Shown here one piece after another: positions 1-8,030 of a stretch of DNA of 64,000 nucleotides (the stretch's first letter is position 1; each line of letters begins with the position of its first letter). Made by a program: the position numbers and the translations under genes. Origin of the DNA: Streptomyces davaonensis JCM 4913 (GTDB lineage: Bacteria > Actinomycetota > Actinomycetes > Streptomycetales > Streptomycetaceae); NCBI RefSeq assembly GCF_000349325.1, contig NC_020504.1, forward strand, positions 1,178,001 to 1,242,000. Direction: 5' to 3'. Below the pieces are notes generated by a model. That model was given only the letters and a program-made list of their open reading frames with translations. It made no database searches and was not told where the DNA came from.

Positions 1-257
1 ATCAGGCTGTCGTTGATGCTGATCTTGCCGAAGTCGAGACTGACGGTGGTCTCCGTCTTGTCCGCGACCCCGATGAGATGGTCGACGTCGGCGCTCGCCT
101 GGGTGAGGGTCTCCTCCGTGGTGAGCGGCTTGATGTCGCTCACCGAGCGGACCATGGTGGTCTTCCCGGTGCCGAACCCGCCGGCGATCATCACCTTCAC
201 CGAGCGGGTGCCACCGGCCTCCGGCCCGCCGGGGTGGTCAAAGCCTTTCAAGTCCAC
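1..257 (-). CDS. cvnD: Conservon GTPase CvnD, N-terminal part (gene continues beyond the left edge)
   Basis: About 85 codons of the N-terminal end are present. The translation has a P-loop GGFGTGKTT near residues 26-34, the form typical of the small Ras-like GTPases that close Streptomyces conservons. These proteins sit at the membrane with CvnA-C and are thought to act like a bacterial G-protein relay. I chose the GTG at 257 because a GAGGAGG ribosome site lies just upstream. The start overlaps the end of cvnC by 20 bp, as expected for coupled translation. Whether a cvnE (often a cytochrome P450) follows cannot be seen. Confidence 0.88.
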   Translation of the reverse strand, partial: MDLKGFDHPGGPEAGGTRSVKVMIAGGFGTGKTTMVRSVSDIKPLTTEETLTQASADVDHLIGVADKTETTVSLDFGKISINDSL

Positions 258-609
258 TGAGTACCTCCTCAAGGAGCGCGAGGTCGGGCCCGCGGCCGGC
301 GCCGTGCACCGGGATGGGGTCACGGGCTTCGACGCGGCCTGCCTCGAGCAGATCCGCAAGCAGCACCGCGAGAATGTTGAAGGGCAATCCGAGGTGGGCG
401 CCGAGTTCGGCCACCGACAGCGGATCGCGGCAGCGCCGGAGGATGTCCTCGTGCTCGTGCTGCATGCCCGGTACGGGGGCCGCGCGGGAGACGATGAGGG
501 TCGCCACGTCAAGGCTGGACGCCGAACCGCCCGGTCCGCTGCGCCCCTTGGTCAGGACGTAGTAGCGCTCGAGACCGGACGGGTCCGTGGGCCGACGGGG
601 AGCACTCAT
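238..609 (-). CDS. cvnC: Conservon protein CvnC (DUF742)
   Basis: This 123-residue protein belongs to the DUF742 family, the third member of the cvn operons. It carries the RYYVLTKGR opening and a winged-helix-like stretch at residues 55-95 (EHEDILRRC to LLEAGRV). In the conservon model it bridges the CvnA sensor-like protein and the CvnD GTPase at the membrane; no enzymatic motif is visible. Its ATG overlaps the cvnB stop in an ATGA, and its own end overlaps the cvnD start, so cvnA-D form one translationally coupled operon. Length is normal for the family. Confidence 0.9.
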   Translation of the reverse strand: MSAPRRPTDPSGLERYYVLTKGRSGPGGSASSLDVATLIVSRAAPVPGMQHEHEDILRRCRDPLSVAELGAHLGLPFNILAVLLADLLEAGRVEARDPIPVHGAGRGPDLALLEEVLSGLERL

Positions 610-1016
610 CCAGAGTGCTCCTCCAGGCGCGGAGTGGTGCCGAGCAGTTCGCCCATTCTCCGCGCCAGATCCCTCATCTGATGTCCGAGCAGCCCCTGAT
701 CGAGACCCTCGCGGGCGAGGACGCCGAGATACGTCTCCACCCCCGCCCGCACGACGAACAGGTGACCGCCGTCGACCTCGATCATCGCCAGCCGCAACTG
801 CCCCGCGTACTTGGGGAACTGCTCGGCGACCGGCTGGGCCAGCGCCTGGAGACCGGCCACCACGGCGGCGAAGCGGTCCACGTCGTCGGGGTCTTCGGCG
901 CCGTAAGAGGTGATGGCCTTGCCGTCGCTGGAGGCCACCAGGGCGAAGCGGATCTCCGGGATGGACTCCACCAGATCGCGGAGCGCCCAGCTCACGTCGG
1001 TTCCCTGCTGCGTCAT
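606..1016 (-). CDS. cvnB: Conservon roadblock/LC7-domain protein CvnB
   Basis: This 136-residue protein is a roadblock/LC7 domain protein, a fold that in other systems acts as a GTPase-activating or scaffolding partner of small GTPases. The usual opening LSWALRDLVE-like helix (here VSWALRDLVESIPE) is followed by strands VRFALVASSDG-like, then LAMIEVDGGHLFVV. It is the presumed partner of CvnD. The ATG at 1016 overlaps the cvnA stop and the stop overlaps the cvnC start, both by 4 bp. Nothing is unusual in length or composition. Confidence 0.92.
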   Translation of the reverse strand: MTQQGTDVSWALRDLVESIPEIRFALVASSDGKAITSYGAEDPDDVDRFAAVVAGLQALAQPVAEQFPKYAGQLRLAMIEVDGGHLFVVRAGVETYLGVLAREGLDQGLLGHQMRDLARRMGELLGTTPRLEEHSG

Positions 1017-2749
1017 ACGGACTTGTCGCTCTCTTCGGTGTGGTGCTCGGTGGACTCGCGTCCGGCGGTGGCGTCGTCGCCGGCGGCGCCCTCACCCTCG
1101 CCGGGCTCCCGGCCCGCCGTGGCGAAGGCGGCCAGACCGGCGAAGGACGCGTCCGGCGGGACGGCCGCGACCGCGGTCCCCTCGCTGCGTTCGGTGCGTT
1201 CGGCCGGCTCGTGGCGGGCCGCCTCGCTTCGCTTGCTGCGGCGCCGGGGCAGTCCGCCGGGCGTGGTCTCGCCGTCGCCGGCCACGAGCGTCTCGGCCGG
1301 CGCGGTGGCGACGGCGGTGAGGGTCGCGGGCTCCGTCGCGGTCGCGGTCCCCGCCGCCGGGGCGGCCGGAGCGGTGGCCGCGGCGGACGCGGGCAGCGGG
1401 CTGAAGTACTTGTGCGGGACCACCACGACCACCGAGGTACCGAGCCACGGCGAGTCCGCGTAGGTGACGCGGATGCCGTAGCGGCGGGCCAGCGAGCCGA
1501 CGACGCGCAGACCGATGCTGGCGTCCTCCGAGACGCCACCGAGTCCGGCGCCGGGCGCGGTACCGGCCAGCGCGTGCTCGGCCTCGCGCTTCTTCTCCTC
1601 GCTCAGGCCCTTGCCCGAGTCCTGGATCTCGATGCCGACGCCGTTGGGCACCTCCTTGCCGGAGACGACCACCGGCTCGGTGGGCGGCGAGTAGCGGGCC
1701 GCGTTGTCCAGGAGGTGGGCGAAGATCAGCGTGAGGTGGTCCACCAGGCCGCCGTCGACGCCCAGTTCGGGCAGATGACGGACCTCGACACGGTGGAAGT
1801 CCTTGATCCGGCCGATGCCGCCGCGGACCACGCTGAGCAGCCGCTGCGGCTCCTGCCACTGGCGGCCGGGCCGGTCCGAGCCGCCGAGCACGCCGACGCT
1901 GGCGGCGAGACAGTCGGCGGGGCCGATCGCCTGGTCCAGCTCCATCAGGCCGCGCGCCACGGACGGCAGCCGTCCGTGCTCGCCCTGCATCTCGTGCAGC
2001 CGGCCACGGAGCTTGCTGGTCAGGACGTGGATGCGGTTGCCGATGCTGATCACGGCCTGTTCGGCGGAGGTCGAGCGGTTGAACTCGGTCTCCAAGCCGA
2101 TCAGGGAGGTCCTGAGCACCTTGCGCAGTTCGGCCTGGAGCTCGGTGCCGACCTTGGCGTTCCGGTCGACGGAAGGCAGCAGGTCGTCGACGGCCTCGCC
2201 GGCGCGCAGCCGTTCCAGCGCCTCGGGCAGTTGCTCTCCGGCGAGCCGGGCCACGGCGTCGTGCTGGTGGGTCAGCTGGTCCTTGAAGACGTCCGCCTGG
2301 TCGGCGAGCTGCGCCTCGTAGGACTGGGCCTGCGCGGTCAGCCGCTCCTCGAACGCCCGCGTCTGCTCGGCGAGTTGTGCCTCGTAGCTGCCGGCCTGCT
2401 CGGCGAGGCGGCCCTCCACGGCGGCGCGCTCGCCCTCCTGGGAGACCCGCTCGGCCGCGAACTTCCGCTCCAGGCCCGCCACATGCTGCTGCCACTGCTG
2501 CGTGTGCGTGGTCTGCTCGGCGCGGAACCCGGCCTCGGCGCGACCGAGTTGCGTCCGGGTGCGCAGCAGGAGCCGCACACACACGGTGCCGGCCGCGGTG
2601 GCGGCGGCACCGGCTACGGCGACGGATATTCGCTCGGAGCTCATGAATGTCGCGGCTACCGTCCCGCCTCCTAAGGCCAGCGGCATCAGCCACCAGCTGT
2701 ACCAAGCGACGGGGGGCCGCGCCGCCGGGGGCGGAGTGGCGAGTTCCAT
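1013..2749 (-). CDS. cvnA: Conservon sensor-like membrane histidine kinase CvnA
   Basis: This is the head of the conservon: a membrane protein with a histidine-kinase-type ATPase domain. From the chosen start (578 aa) two hydrophobic segments lie at about residues 15-35 and 41-62. A charged coiled coil follows at about 70-170, built from repeated E/Q-rich units (AQLAEQ, ERLTAQ, AQLADQ). A HATPase domain follows with N-box HLLDNAARYSPP near 344 and IEIQDSGKGL after it. The tail is Ala/Pro/Thr-rich and low complexity. I prefer the ATG at 2749 because GAAGG sits six bases upstream; an in-frame ATG at 2755 is possible. Real kinase activity of conservon CvnA proteins is uncertain in general. Confidence 0.88.
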   Translation of the reverse strand: MELATPPPAARPPVAWYSWWLMPLALGGGTVAATFMSSERISVAVAGAAATAAGTVCVRLLLRTRTQLGRAEAGFRAEQTTHTQQWQQHVAGLERKFAAERVSQEGERAAVEGRLAEQAGSYEAQLAEQTRAFEERLTAQAQSYEAQLADQADVFKDQLTHQHDAVARLAGEQLPEALERLRAGEAVDDLLPSVDRNAKVGTELQAELRKVLRTSLIGLETEFNRSTSAEQAVISIGNRIHVLTSKLRGRLHEMQGEHGRLPSVARGLMELDQAIGPADCLAASVGVLGGSDRPGRQWQEPQRLLSVVRGGIGRIKDFHRVEVRHLPELGVDGGLVDHLTLIFAHLLDNAARYSPPTEPVVVSGKEVPNGVGIEIQDSGKGLSEEKKREAEHALAGTAPGAGLGGVSEDASIGLRVVGSLARRYGIRVTYADSPWLGTSVVVVVPHKYFSPLPASAAATAPAAPAAGTATATEPATLTAVATAPAETLVAGDGETTPGGLPRRRSKRSEAARHEPAERTERSEGTAVAAVPPDASFAGLAAFATAGREPGEGEGAAGDDATAGRESTEHHTEESDKSV

Positions 2750-2863
2750 CTGCATCCTTCGAACCAAAGCGATCGAACAGGGGGGTGTGCAAGGGACCGC
2801 ACTCATGAGTACGCACCACGAGGGCACCGGTGGTGACCGGGCCAACTCGCAGCGCCGTAAGGG

Positions 2864-2894
2864 AGCTTATCGGGTCCGAGGGCCAAAGGATCAA
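2864..2894 (-). promoter_or_regulatory. Possible promoter of the cvn operon
   Basis: On the minus strand TTGATC (2894-2889) and TAAGCT (2869-2864) stand 19 bp apart, about 110 bp upstream of cvnA. This is a fair but not strong match to a vegetative promoter; the spacing is one or two bases long. Confidence 0.3.
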
Positions 2895-2957
2895 CCACGC
2901 CCGGTCTATGGAGGTGAGGGTTCCGTCACTCTCCGCCAGGAATCGGTCGGAATCGAA

Positions 2958-2996
2958 CCTGGACAGGTGTCCAGGTATAGTGGACACCTGTCCAGG
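2958..2996. promoter_or_regulatory. Perfect 16-bp inverted repeat operator upstream of DUF1304-tetR
   Basis: The arms CCTGGACAGGTGTCCA (2958-2973) and TGGACACCTGTCCAGG (2981-2996) are exact inverted repeats around GGTATAG. Each arm also contains a GGACA-NN-TGTCC half palindrome, so two regulator dimers could bind. A -10-like TATAGT (2976-2981) lies in the spacer, so binding would block the promoter. The TetR gene coupled to the first downstream gene is the obvious ligand, by inference. Confidence 0.8.
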
Positions 2997-3016
2997 AACG
3001 AAGGAGAGGGAGATCC

Positions 3017-3379
3017 GTGGAGACGGTCGCGAACGTGCTGGTGGGACTGGTGGCAGCGCTGCACTGCTACATCCTGGTGATGGAGATGTTCCTGTGGCAG
3101 AAGAAGCCCGGGCGTTCACTCCACGGCTTCGATCCACAACTGGCCCGGACCACCGCACCGATGGCCGCGAACCAGGGCCTGTACAACGGCTTTCTTGCGG
3201 CCGGTCTGATCTGGGGGCTGATCGCGGCCGACCCGACGGGCTATCGCGTCCAGGTCTTCTTCCTGGTCTGTGTGGTGGTCGCGGGCGTGTTCGGCGCGGT
3301 CACCGCGAACCTGCGGATCCTGCTGGCGCAGGCACTGCCCGGCGCGCTCGCCCTGGCCGCCGTCCTGGTCGCCGGGTGA
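3017..3379 (+). CDS. DUF1304-family small membrane protein
   Basis: This 120-residue protein consists almost wholly of four hydrophobic helices (about residues 5-27, 50-70, 77-95 and 100-119). The W-Q-K motif after helix 1 and the NQGLYNGFLAAGL stretch are typical of DUF1304 (YqjF-like) proteins, whose function is not established. The GTG start has AAGGAGAGGG six bases upstream. The gene lies directly behind a perfect palindromic operator and overlaps the next gene, a TetR regulator, by a GTGA. It is therefore most likely an induced membrane protein controlled by that regulator. Confidence 0.8.
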   Translation: METVANVLVGLVAALHCYILVMEMFLWQKKPGRSLHGFDPQLARTTAPMAANQGLYNGFLAAGLIWGLIAADPTGYRVQVFFLVCVVVAGVFGAVTANLRILLAQALPGALALAAVLVAG

Positions 3380-3954
3380 GCGGGCCGGCACCGAGCGGTA
3401 CGGCTCCGGAGGACCCACGGGCCGCGCGCACCCGGGAGCGGCTGCGCCAGGCCCTGCTCGACGAATGCGCCGAGCGGCCGCTGGCCCGGGTCTCGGTGGC
3501 CGCGGTGGTGCGCCGGGCCGAGGTCGGCCGGGCCACCTTCTATCTGCACTACGACGGCCTGGAGGCGCTGGCCGTCGATGCCTGCGCGGATGTGGTGCGC
3601 GAGGCCGTGGAGGCGCTGCACGCCTGGCGGGGCCGCCCCGATCCGGTGCACGCGCCGCCCGCGCTGGTGGCGTTCTTCGGCTCGCTCGCCCCGCACTCCG
3701 CGCTGTACCGGACGCTGCTCGCCCCGGGCGGCGGCGGCCCGCTCGGCCGGGTCCTGCACCGCGACCTCAGGGCGTACAGCCTGCGGGAGCGGCAGCTGGC
3801 CGGCGCGGCGGACGCCCCCCTCGTCGCGTCCGCCGTCGCCGCCACCTTCGCCGGAGTGCTGGCCGACTGGCTGCACGGCCAGATCGAGGCGACCTCGGAG
3901 GAGATCGCCCACCAGTCCTGGCAGCTGCTGGTCGCCCTGCACCGGAGCCGGTGA
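3376..3954 (+). CDS. TetR-family transcriptional regulator
   Basis: This 192-residue protein starts at the GTG overlapping the DUF1304 stop. The N-terminal helix-turn-helix spans about residues 17-62, with the usual ending RATFYLHYDGLEAL. The C-terminal half is helical and would bind the inducer; the ligand is unknown. Translational coupling to the DUF1304 gene and the perfect inverted repeat at 2958-2996 suggest it represses its own two-gene operon. The open frame extends far upstream, but the coupled GTG is the sensible start because the HTH begins right after it. Confidence 0.88.
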   Translation: MSGPAPSGTAPEDPRAARTRERLRQALLDECAERPLARVSVAAVVRRAEVGRATFYLHYDGLEALAVDACADVVREAVEALHAWRGRPDPVHAPPALVAFFGSLAPHSALYRTLLAPGGGGPLGRVLHRDLRAYSLRERQLAGAADAPLVASAVAATFAGVLADWLHGQIEATSEEIAHQSWQLLVALHRSR

Positions 3955-3971
3955 ACCGGGAAGCCTGTGAA

Positions 3972-4826
3972 CTAGGCGCAGCCGAAACCGTCATTCACCT
4001 CCGGCCAGGCCTCCACACCGTCCGGGGTGCGGATGTACGCCTTGGTCGGGTCGTCGTCGGTCAGCCACAACTCCTGGTCCTTGTAGTGGTATCCGGTGTC
4101 CCGGGCGTCCTTGGGCAGGCGGACGTCGCCGTCGTAGGGGGAGCTGAGCGCGCCCTGCGGGAGCACTTCGGCCGGATCACGGGCGTAGAGCCTGGCGTCC
4201 TTGCCCTGGCCCGTCGACAGGAAGTGGGCCTTCTGCCAGTCGCAGTGCTCGGGGCCGACGCTGCTGTTCAGCTTCGTGATCGGCACCCGCCGCCCGTCCC
4301 GGTCGGTCCAGATCTCGTACCACTGGGTGTCGGTGAAGCTCTCGGGGAGTTCGGCCGGGTCGCAGGAGGCGCTGGTCTCCGGTCCCCAGCCGGGGCGGTC
4401 CTTGCCGTCCTTGGCGACGATCACCGCAACCTTGGTCCGGCCGTCCACGTCGAAGGAGTACAGCACCCGGTCGCCCTCCCGGCGCTCCTCGCGGTAGCCG
4501 GTGCGCGGCACGTCGGGCTGTTCGATGTCGAAGTACGCCTCGAGGCCCTCCGCCGGAGTGGAGCCGCCGTCGCCCTTGCTCCACGTCCCGCTGCCGCCGC
4601 CCGAGTAGATCTCCCCGTCGCACTCCAGGGCGCGGCCCGCGGCGCCGGACTCGATCCGGGTGGCCCGTGGGCTGTCCTCGTCGAGGTCCTTCACCGGCAC
4701 CTTCAGGGGCCCGCTGTAGGGCGTGGCCGGGCCCGTGCCCTCGACGACCACGCCCTCCCCGTCGTCACCGCAGCCCACCGCGGTCACGGCCACCACGAAC
4801 GCCACCGCCATCAGCTTCGCGCGCAT
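3972..4826 (-). CDS. Putative secreted lipoprotein of unknown function
   Basis: The protein (284 aa) begins with a basic residue, a hydrophobic stretch and the lipobox-like AVGC, so it is probably exported and lipid-anchored with Cys near residue 19. The mature part is hydrophilic, with several cysteines (for example ALECDG, SASCDP, EHCDW and the final GFGCA) that could pair outside the cell. I do not recognise a domain; it resembles the species-variable lipoproteins common in Streptomyces. ATG at 4826 is preferred over the GTG at 4832 because AAGGGG stands five bases before the ATG. It is convergent with the upstream tetR gene. Confidence 0.72.
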   Translation of the reverse strand: MRAKLMAVAFVVAVTAVGCGDDGEGVVVEGTGPATPYSGPLKVPVKDLDEDSPRATRIESGAAGRALECDGEIYSGGGSGTWSKGDGGSTPAEGLEAYFDIEQPDVPRTGYREERREGDRVLYSFDVDGRTKVAVIVAKDGKDRPGWGPETSASCDPAELPESFTDTQWYEIWTDRDGRRVPITKLNSSVGPEHCDWQKAHFLSTGQGKDARLYARDPAEVLPQGALSSPYDGDVRLPKDARDTGYHYKDQELWLTDDDPTKAYIRTPDGVEAWPEVNDGFGCA

Positions 4827-4923
4827 CGCCACCCCTTGTCCGCCGCTCGGTCCTCCGCTCCTGTGACGCGGTGACGGCCGGGAACGTTCGGAGCATTCGG
4901 AGCCGCGCTTGCGAGGCGAGCTC

Positions 4924-5871
4924 TCAGGCGCGGCGGGCTTCCTGGAAGGTGCGCCGGTAGGCCTGCGGCGAGACGCCGATCGCCGCGTGCAGGTGCTGGC
5001 GCAGGGAGGCGCCGGTGGCGAAGCCGACCTCGCCCGCGATGTGGTCCACCGAGAGGTCGCTGGCCTCCAGCAGATGGCGGGCCCGGTCGACGCGCTGCTG
5101 GATGAGCCAGCGGCCGGGGCTGAGGCCCACCTCGTCGTTGAAGCGGCGGGCGAAGGTGCGCAGGCTCATCCGGGCGTGGGTGGCCAGATCACCCAGGGTC
5201 AGCGGTTCGCCGAGGCGTTCCAGGGCCCAGGCGCGGGTGGCGGCGGTGCTGGTCGCGCCCGGCTGCGGAACGGGCTGCTGGATGTACTGGGCCTGGCCGC
5301 CCTCCCGGAAGGGCGGGACGACGCAGCTGCGGGCGACGAAGTTGGCCAGTTCGCTGCCGTGGTCCTTGCGGACGAGGTGCAGGCAGACGTCGATGCCGGA
5401 GGCGGCGCCGGCGGAGGTGAGGATGCGGCCGTCCTCCACGAAGAGCACATCGGGGTCGAGGTCGATGTGCGGGTAGGCGTGCCGGAAGTACTCGGCCAGT
5501 TGCCAGTGGGTGGTGGCCTTGTGTCCGTCGAGGAGTCCGGCGGCGGCGAGGACGAAGGCGCCGGTGCAGATGGAGACGATGCGGGCGTCCGGGCGGATCA
5601 GGGCGAGGGCCGCGGTGACCTCGTCCGGGAGTTGCCGGGTGATGCGCAGGGGGTCGATCGCCGCGATGACCACGGTGTCGGCGGTGGCCAGCAGCTCGGC
5701 GCCGTGCTCGACGCCGACGGTGAAGTCGGCGTTGGTGCGTACCGGGCGTCCGTCGACGGTGCAGGTCTGCACCTCGTAGCGGCCGGAGCCGCCGAGAATG
5801 CGGGCGGGCATGCCCAGCTCGAAGGGGTAGACGCCGTCGAGCGCCAGGACGGCCACGCGTTCCTTGTGCAT
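4924..5871 (-). CDS. GlxA-family regulator (DJ-1/PfpI domain plus AraC HTH)
   Basis: This 315-residue protein has an amidase-like DJ-1/PfpI domain at about 1-180 with the nucleophile-elbow motif SICTGAFVLAAAGLL. A double AraC-type HTH follows at about 215-312 (SLRTFARRFNDEVGLSP and GASLRQHLHAAIGVSPQAYRRTF). This is the GlxA architecture of ligand-responsive activators. It is divergent from an NADPH-type oxidoreductase with only 70 bp between the starts, and the shared region carries matching palindromes, so it probably controls that enzyme and itself. The ligand is unknown. An AGGA site seven bases before the ATG supports the start. Confidence 0.88.
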   Translation of the reverse strand: MHKERVAVLALDGVYPFELGMPARILGGSGRYEVQTCTVDGRPVRTNADFTVGVEHGAELLATADTVVIAAIDPLRITRQLPDEVTAALALIRPDARIVSICTGAFVLAAAGLLDGHKATTHWQLAEYFRHAYPHIDLDPDVLFVEDGRILTSAGAASGIDVCLHLVRKDHGSELANFVARSCVVPPFREGGQAQYIQQPVPQPGATSTAATRAWALERLGEPLTLGDLATHARMSLRTFARRFNDEVGLSPGRWLIQQRVDRARHLLEASDLSVDHIAGEVGFATGASLRQHLHAAIGVSPQAYRRTFQEARRA

Positions 5872-5905
5872 GGCACGATCCTATCGAAGCTTGGCAATCG
5901 TGCCA
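5871..5905. promoter_or_regulatory. Inverted repeats between the glxA-type gene and the oxidoreductase gene
   Basis: TGGCACGAT (5871-5879) and ATCGTGCCA (5897-5905) are an exact 9-bp inverted repeat with a 17-bp spacer. The right side is itself a palindrome, TGGCA-ATCG-TGCCA (5892-5905). The left arm begins at the regulator's start codon, so binding there would be autoregulatory. TGGCA-like half sites are common for AraC-type proteins. Confidence 0.6.
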
Positions 5906-5941
5906 TTTTCCGAGGTGTGGTCCGCGGGCAGGCTGTCAACC

Positions 5942-6892
5942 ATGAGCACTGTGAACACGATGCGAGCCATCAGCCAGGACGTCCTCGGCGGCCCCGAGGT
6001 CCTGAAGGTAGTGGAGCTGGAGCGGCCGTCGCCGCGCCCCAACGAGATCCTGGTCCGGGTGCGGGCGGCCGGGGTGAACCCGACCGACTGGAAGCACCGG
6101 ACCCTCGGCGGTTTTCTCGGCAAGCCGCCGTTCGTCCTCGGCTGGGACGTCTCCGGCGTGGTGGAGGCGGTCGGCATCGGCGTCGCCCGGTTCCAGCCCG
6201 GCGACGAGGTGTTCGGCATGCTGCCGTACCCGTTCGGCCATGGCTCGCACGCCGAGTACGTCACCGGCCCGGCGCGCGCCTTCGCCCTGAAGCCCGCCGT
6301 GATCGACCACACCCAGGCGGGTGCGCTGCCGCTGGTCTCGCTGACCGCGTGGCAGGCGCTGGTCGAGACGGCCGACCTCCAGCCGGGGCAGCGGGTGCTG
6401 ATCCACGCGGCGGCCGGCGGGGTCGGGCATGTGGCGGTGCAGATCGCCAAGGCGCGCGGCGCCCATGTCATCGGCACGGCGAGCGAGGGCAAGCACGACT
6501 TCCTGCGGAAGCTGGGCGCGGACGAGCTGATCGACTACCGGTCGACCGACTTCGCCGAGGCCGTGCGGGACGTCGATGTCGTGCTGGACACGATCGGCGA
6601 CGACTACAGCCTGCGCTCGCTGCGGGTGCTGCGGCGGGGCGGGCTGCTGGTGTCGATCCTGCCGGTGGGCTCGAACGAGCTGTACGAGGAGGCCGAGCGG
6701 CTCGGGGTGCGGGCGGTGCGGATGCTGGTGGACGCCTCGCACTCCGGGATGAAGGCCATCGCCGACCTGGTCGACAAGGGCGCGCTGCGCGCCACGATCG
6801 CCGGGACCTTCCCGCTGGCCGAGGCCGCCGAGGCGCACCGGATCGGCGACCTCGGCCGGAACACCGGGAAGCTGGTGCTGCTGGGCGAGTGA
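5942..6892 (+). CDS. Quinone-oxidoreductase-like (zinc-independent MDR) NADP-dependent oxidoreductase
   Basis: This 316-residue medium-chain dehydrogenase/reductase has the GroES-like half (NPTDWKHRTLGG, GWDVSGVVEAVG) and a Rossmann half with the cofactor loop AAAGGVGHVAVQIAKARGA near 155-170. The catalytic zinc ligands of true alcohol dehydrogenases are absent, as in the QOR/enoyl-reductase branch, so it probably reduces quinones, enones or similar electrophiles with NADPH. The ATG at 5942 has only a weak ribosome site. Divergence from a GlxA-type regulator suggests substrate-dependent induction. Confidence 0.85.
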   Translation: MSTVNTMRAISQDVLGGPEVLKVVELERPSPRPNEILVRVRAAGVNPTDWKHRTLGGFLGKPPFVLGWDVSGVVEAVGIGVARFQPGDEVFGMLPYPFGHGSHAEYVTGPARAFALKPAVIDHTQAGALPLVSLTAWQALVETADLQPGQRVLIHAAAGGVGHVAVQIAKARGAHVIGTASEGKHDFLRKLGADELIDYRSTDFAEAVRDVDVVLDTIGDDYSLRSLRVLRRGGLLVSILPVGSNELYEEAERLGVRAVRMLVDASHSGMKAIADLVDKGALRATIAGTFPLAEAAEAHRIGDLGRNTGKLVLLGE

Positions 6893-6898
6893 CTCGGC

Positions 6899-8005
6899 TC
6901 AGAACACCAGCACGGGCTTGACGGCCTTGCCCGCGCCCATGTCCCGCACCGCCTGATCGATGTCCGCGAACGGATAGTGGGTGATCAGGCGGTGCAGCGG
7001 CAGCCGCCCCTGCTTCACCAACCGGACCAGGGCGGGTATGGCGGTCTGCGTCTCGGCGTCGCCCAGGGTGAGGCCGACGACGCGCTTGCCGCCCAGCAAA
7101 CCATTGACGTCCAGGGCGACTTCGGTCCCGAACGGCGGGGCCCCTACGACGACGAGGGTGCCGCGTGCGGCAAGCGCGTCGACGCCCTGGCGCAGCACCC
7201 CGACGTTGCCCGTCGTCTCGACCACGCCGTCGACGCCCCGGCCCCCGGTGCGGTCGCGCAGGGCCTGCAAGAGGTCCTCCTCGGCCGGGTTGACCGTGTG
7301 GGTGGCACCCAACTCCTTTGCCAGTGCGAGGCGTTCGGGGACCCGGTCGACGGCGATGACGGTGTCGGCCGGGGTGAGCGCGGCGGCCATGACGGCGGAG
7401 AGTCCGACGGCTCCCGCGCCGAGGACGACGAGGGTGGCGCCGGTCGTCGGTCTCAGGACGTTCCACACGGCGCCGACTCCGGTCAGCACTCCGCAGCCCA
7501 GCGGGGCGAGGGACTCCAGTGGCACCTCGGGGTCGACCTTGACGAGGCTGCGCTCGTCGGCCAACGCCCGCTCGGCGAAGGAGGACTGGCCGAAGAAGTG
7601 TCCGCCGAGGGTTGCGCCGTCCCGGCTGAGGGTGCCGGTGCCGTCGGCGCGGCGGCCGCCGATGAGGTTCAGCGGGAGCCAGGTCGCGCAGTACGCCGGG
7701 TGGCCCGCGCGGCAGTCCCGGCACTGGCCGCAGGAGGTGAAGGACAGTACGACGTGGTCGCCGGGCGCGACGCCCGTGACGGCCGAGCCTACGGCCTCGA
7801 CTATTCCGGCGCCCTCGTGGCCGAGGACTCCGGGCAGCGGGAAGGGCAGTCCGCCGCCCGCCACGGACAGGTCGGTGTGGCACAGGCCGGCCGCGACCAT
7901 CCGGACGACGGCCTCGTGCGGTCCCGGGTCGGCCAGGACGATGTCATCCAGGGCGAAGGGCGCCCCGCCGGACTCGACGACGGCGGCGCGGGTGGGAGTG
8001 GGCAT
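6899..8005 (-). CDS. Zinc-dependent alcohol dehydrogenase (class III / aryl-alcohol type)
   Basis: This 368-residue enzyme has the full zinc MDR signature: catalytic Cys in GLCHTDL (about residue 42), GHEGAGIVEAVG at 63-74, the structural-zinc loop CGQCRDCRAGHPAYC at about 92-106, and a Rossmann GAGAVG near 195. It fits the branch that oxidises aryl or long-chain alcohols with NAD. It follows the aldehyde dehydrogenase by 25 bp on the same strand, and AAGGAG lies before its ATG, so the two probably convert an alcohol to an acid in sequence. It ends 6 bp from the convergent oxidoreductase. Confidence 0.9.
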   Translation of the reverse strand: MPTPTRAAVVESGGAPFALDDIVLADPGPHEAVVRMVAAGLCHTDLSVAGGGLPFPLPGVLGHEGAGIVEAVGSAVTGVAPGDHVVLSFTSCGQCRDCRAGHPAYCATWLPLNLIGGRRADGTGTLSRDGATLGGHFFGQSSFAERALADERSLVKVDPEVPLESLAPLGCGVLTGVGAVWNVLRPTTGATLVVLGAGAVGLSAVMAAALTPADTVIAVDRVPERLALAKELGATHTVNPAEEDLLQALRDRTGGRGVDGVVETTGNVGVLRQGVDALAARGTLVVVGAPPFGTEVALDVNGLLGGKRVVGLTLGDAETQTAIPALVRLVKQGRLPLHRLITHYPFADIDQAVRDMGAGKAVKPVLVF

Positions 8006-8030
8006 CGGGGGAACTCCTTGGCAGGGGCGC

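Noticed and set aside
238..2700. Long frames on both strands across the conservon
   Set aside because: Arg/Pro/Gly-rich low-complexity translations that are shadows of cvnA-C, which have clear family motifs and coupled starts.
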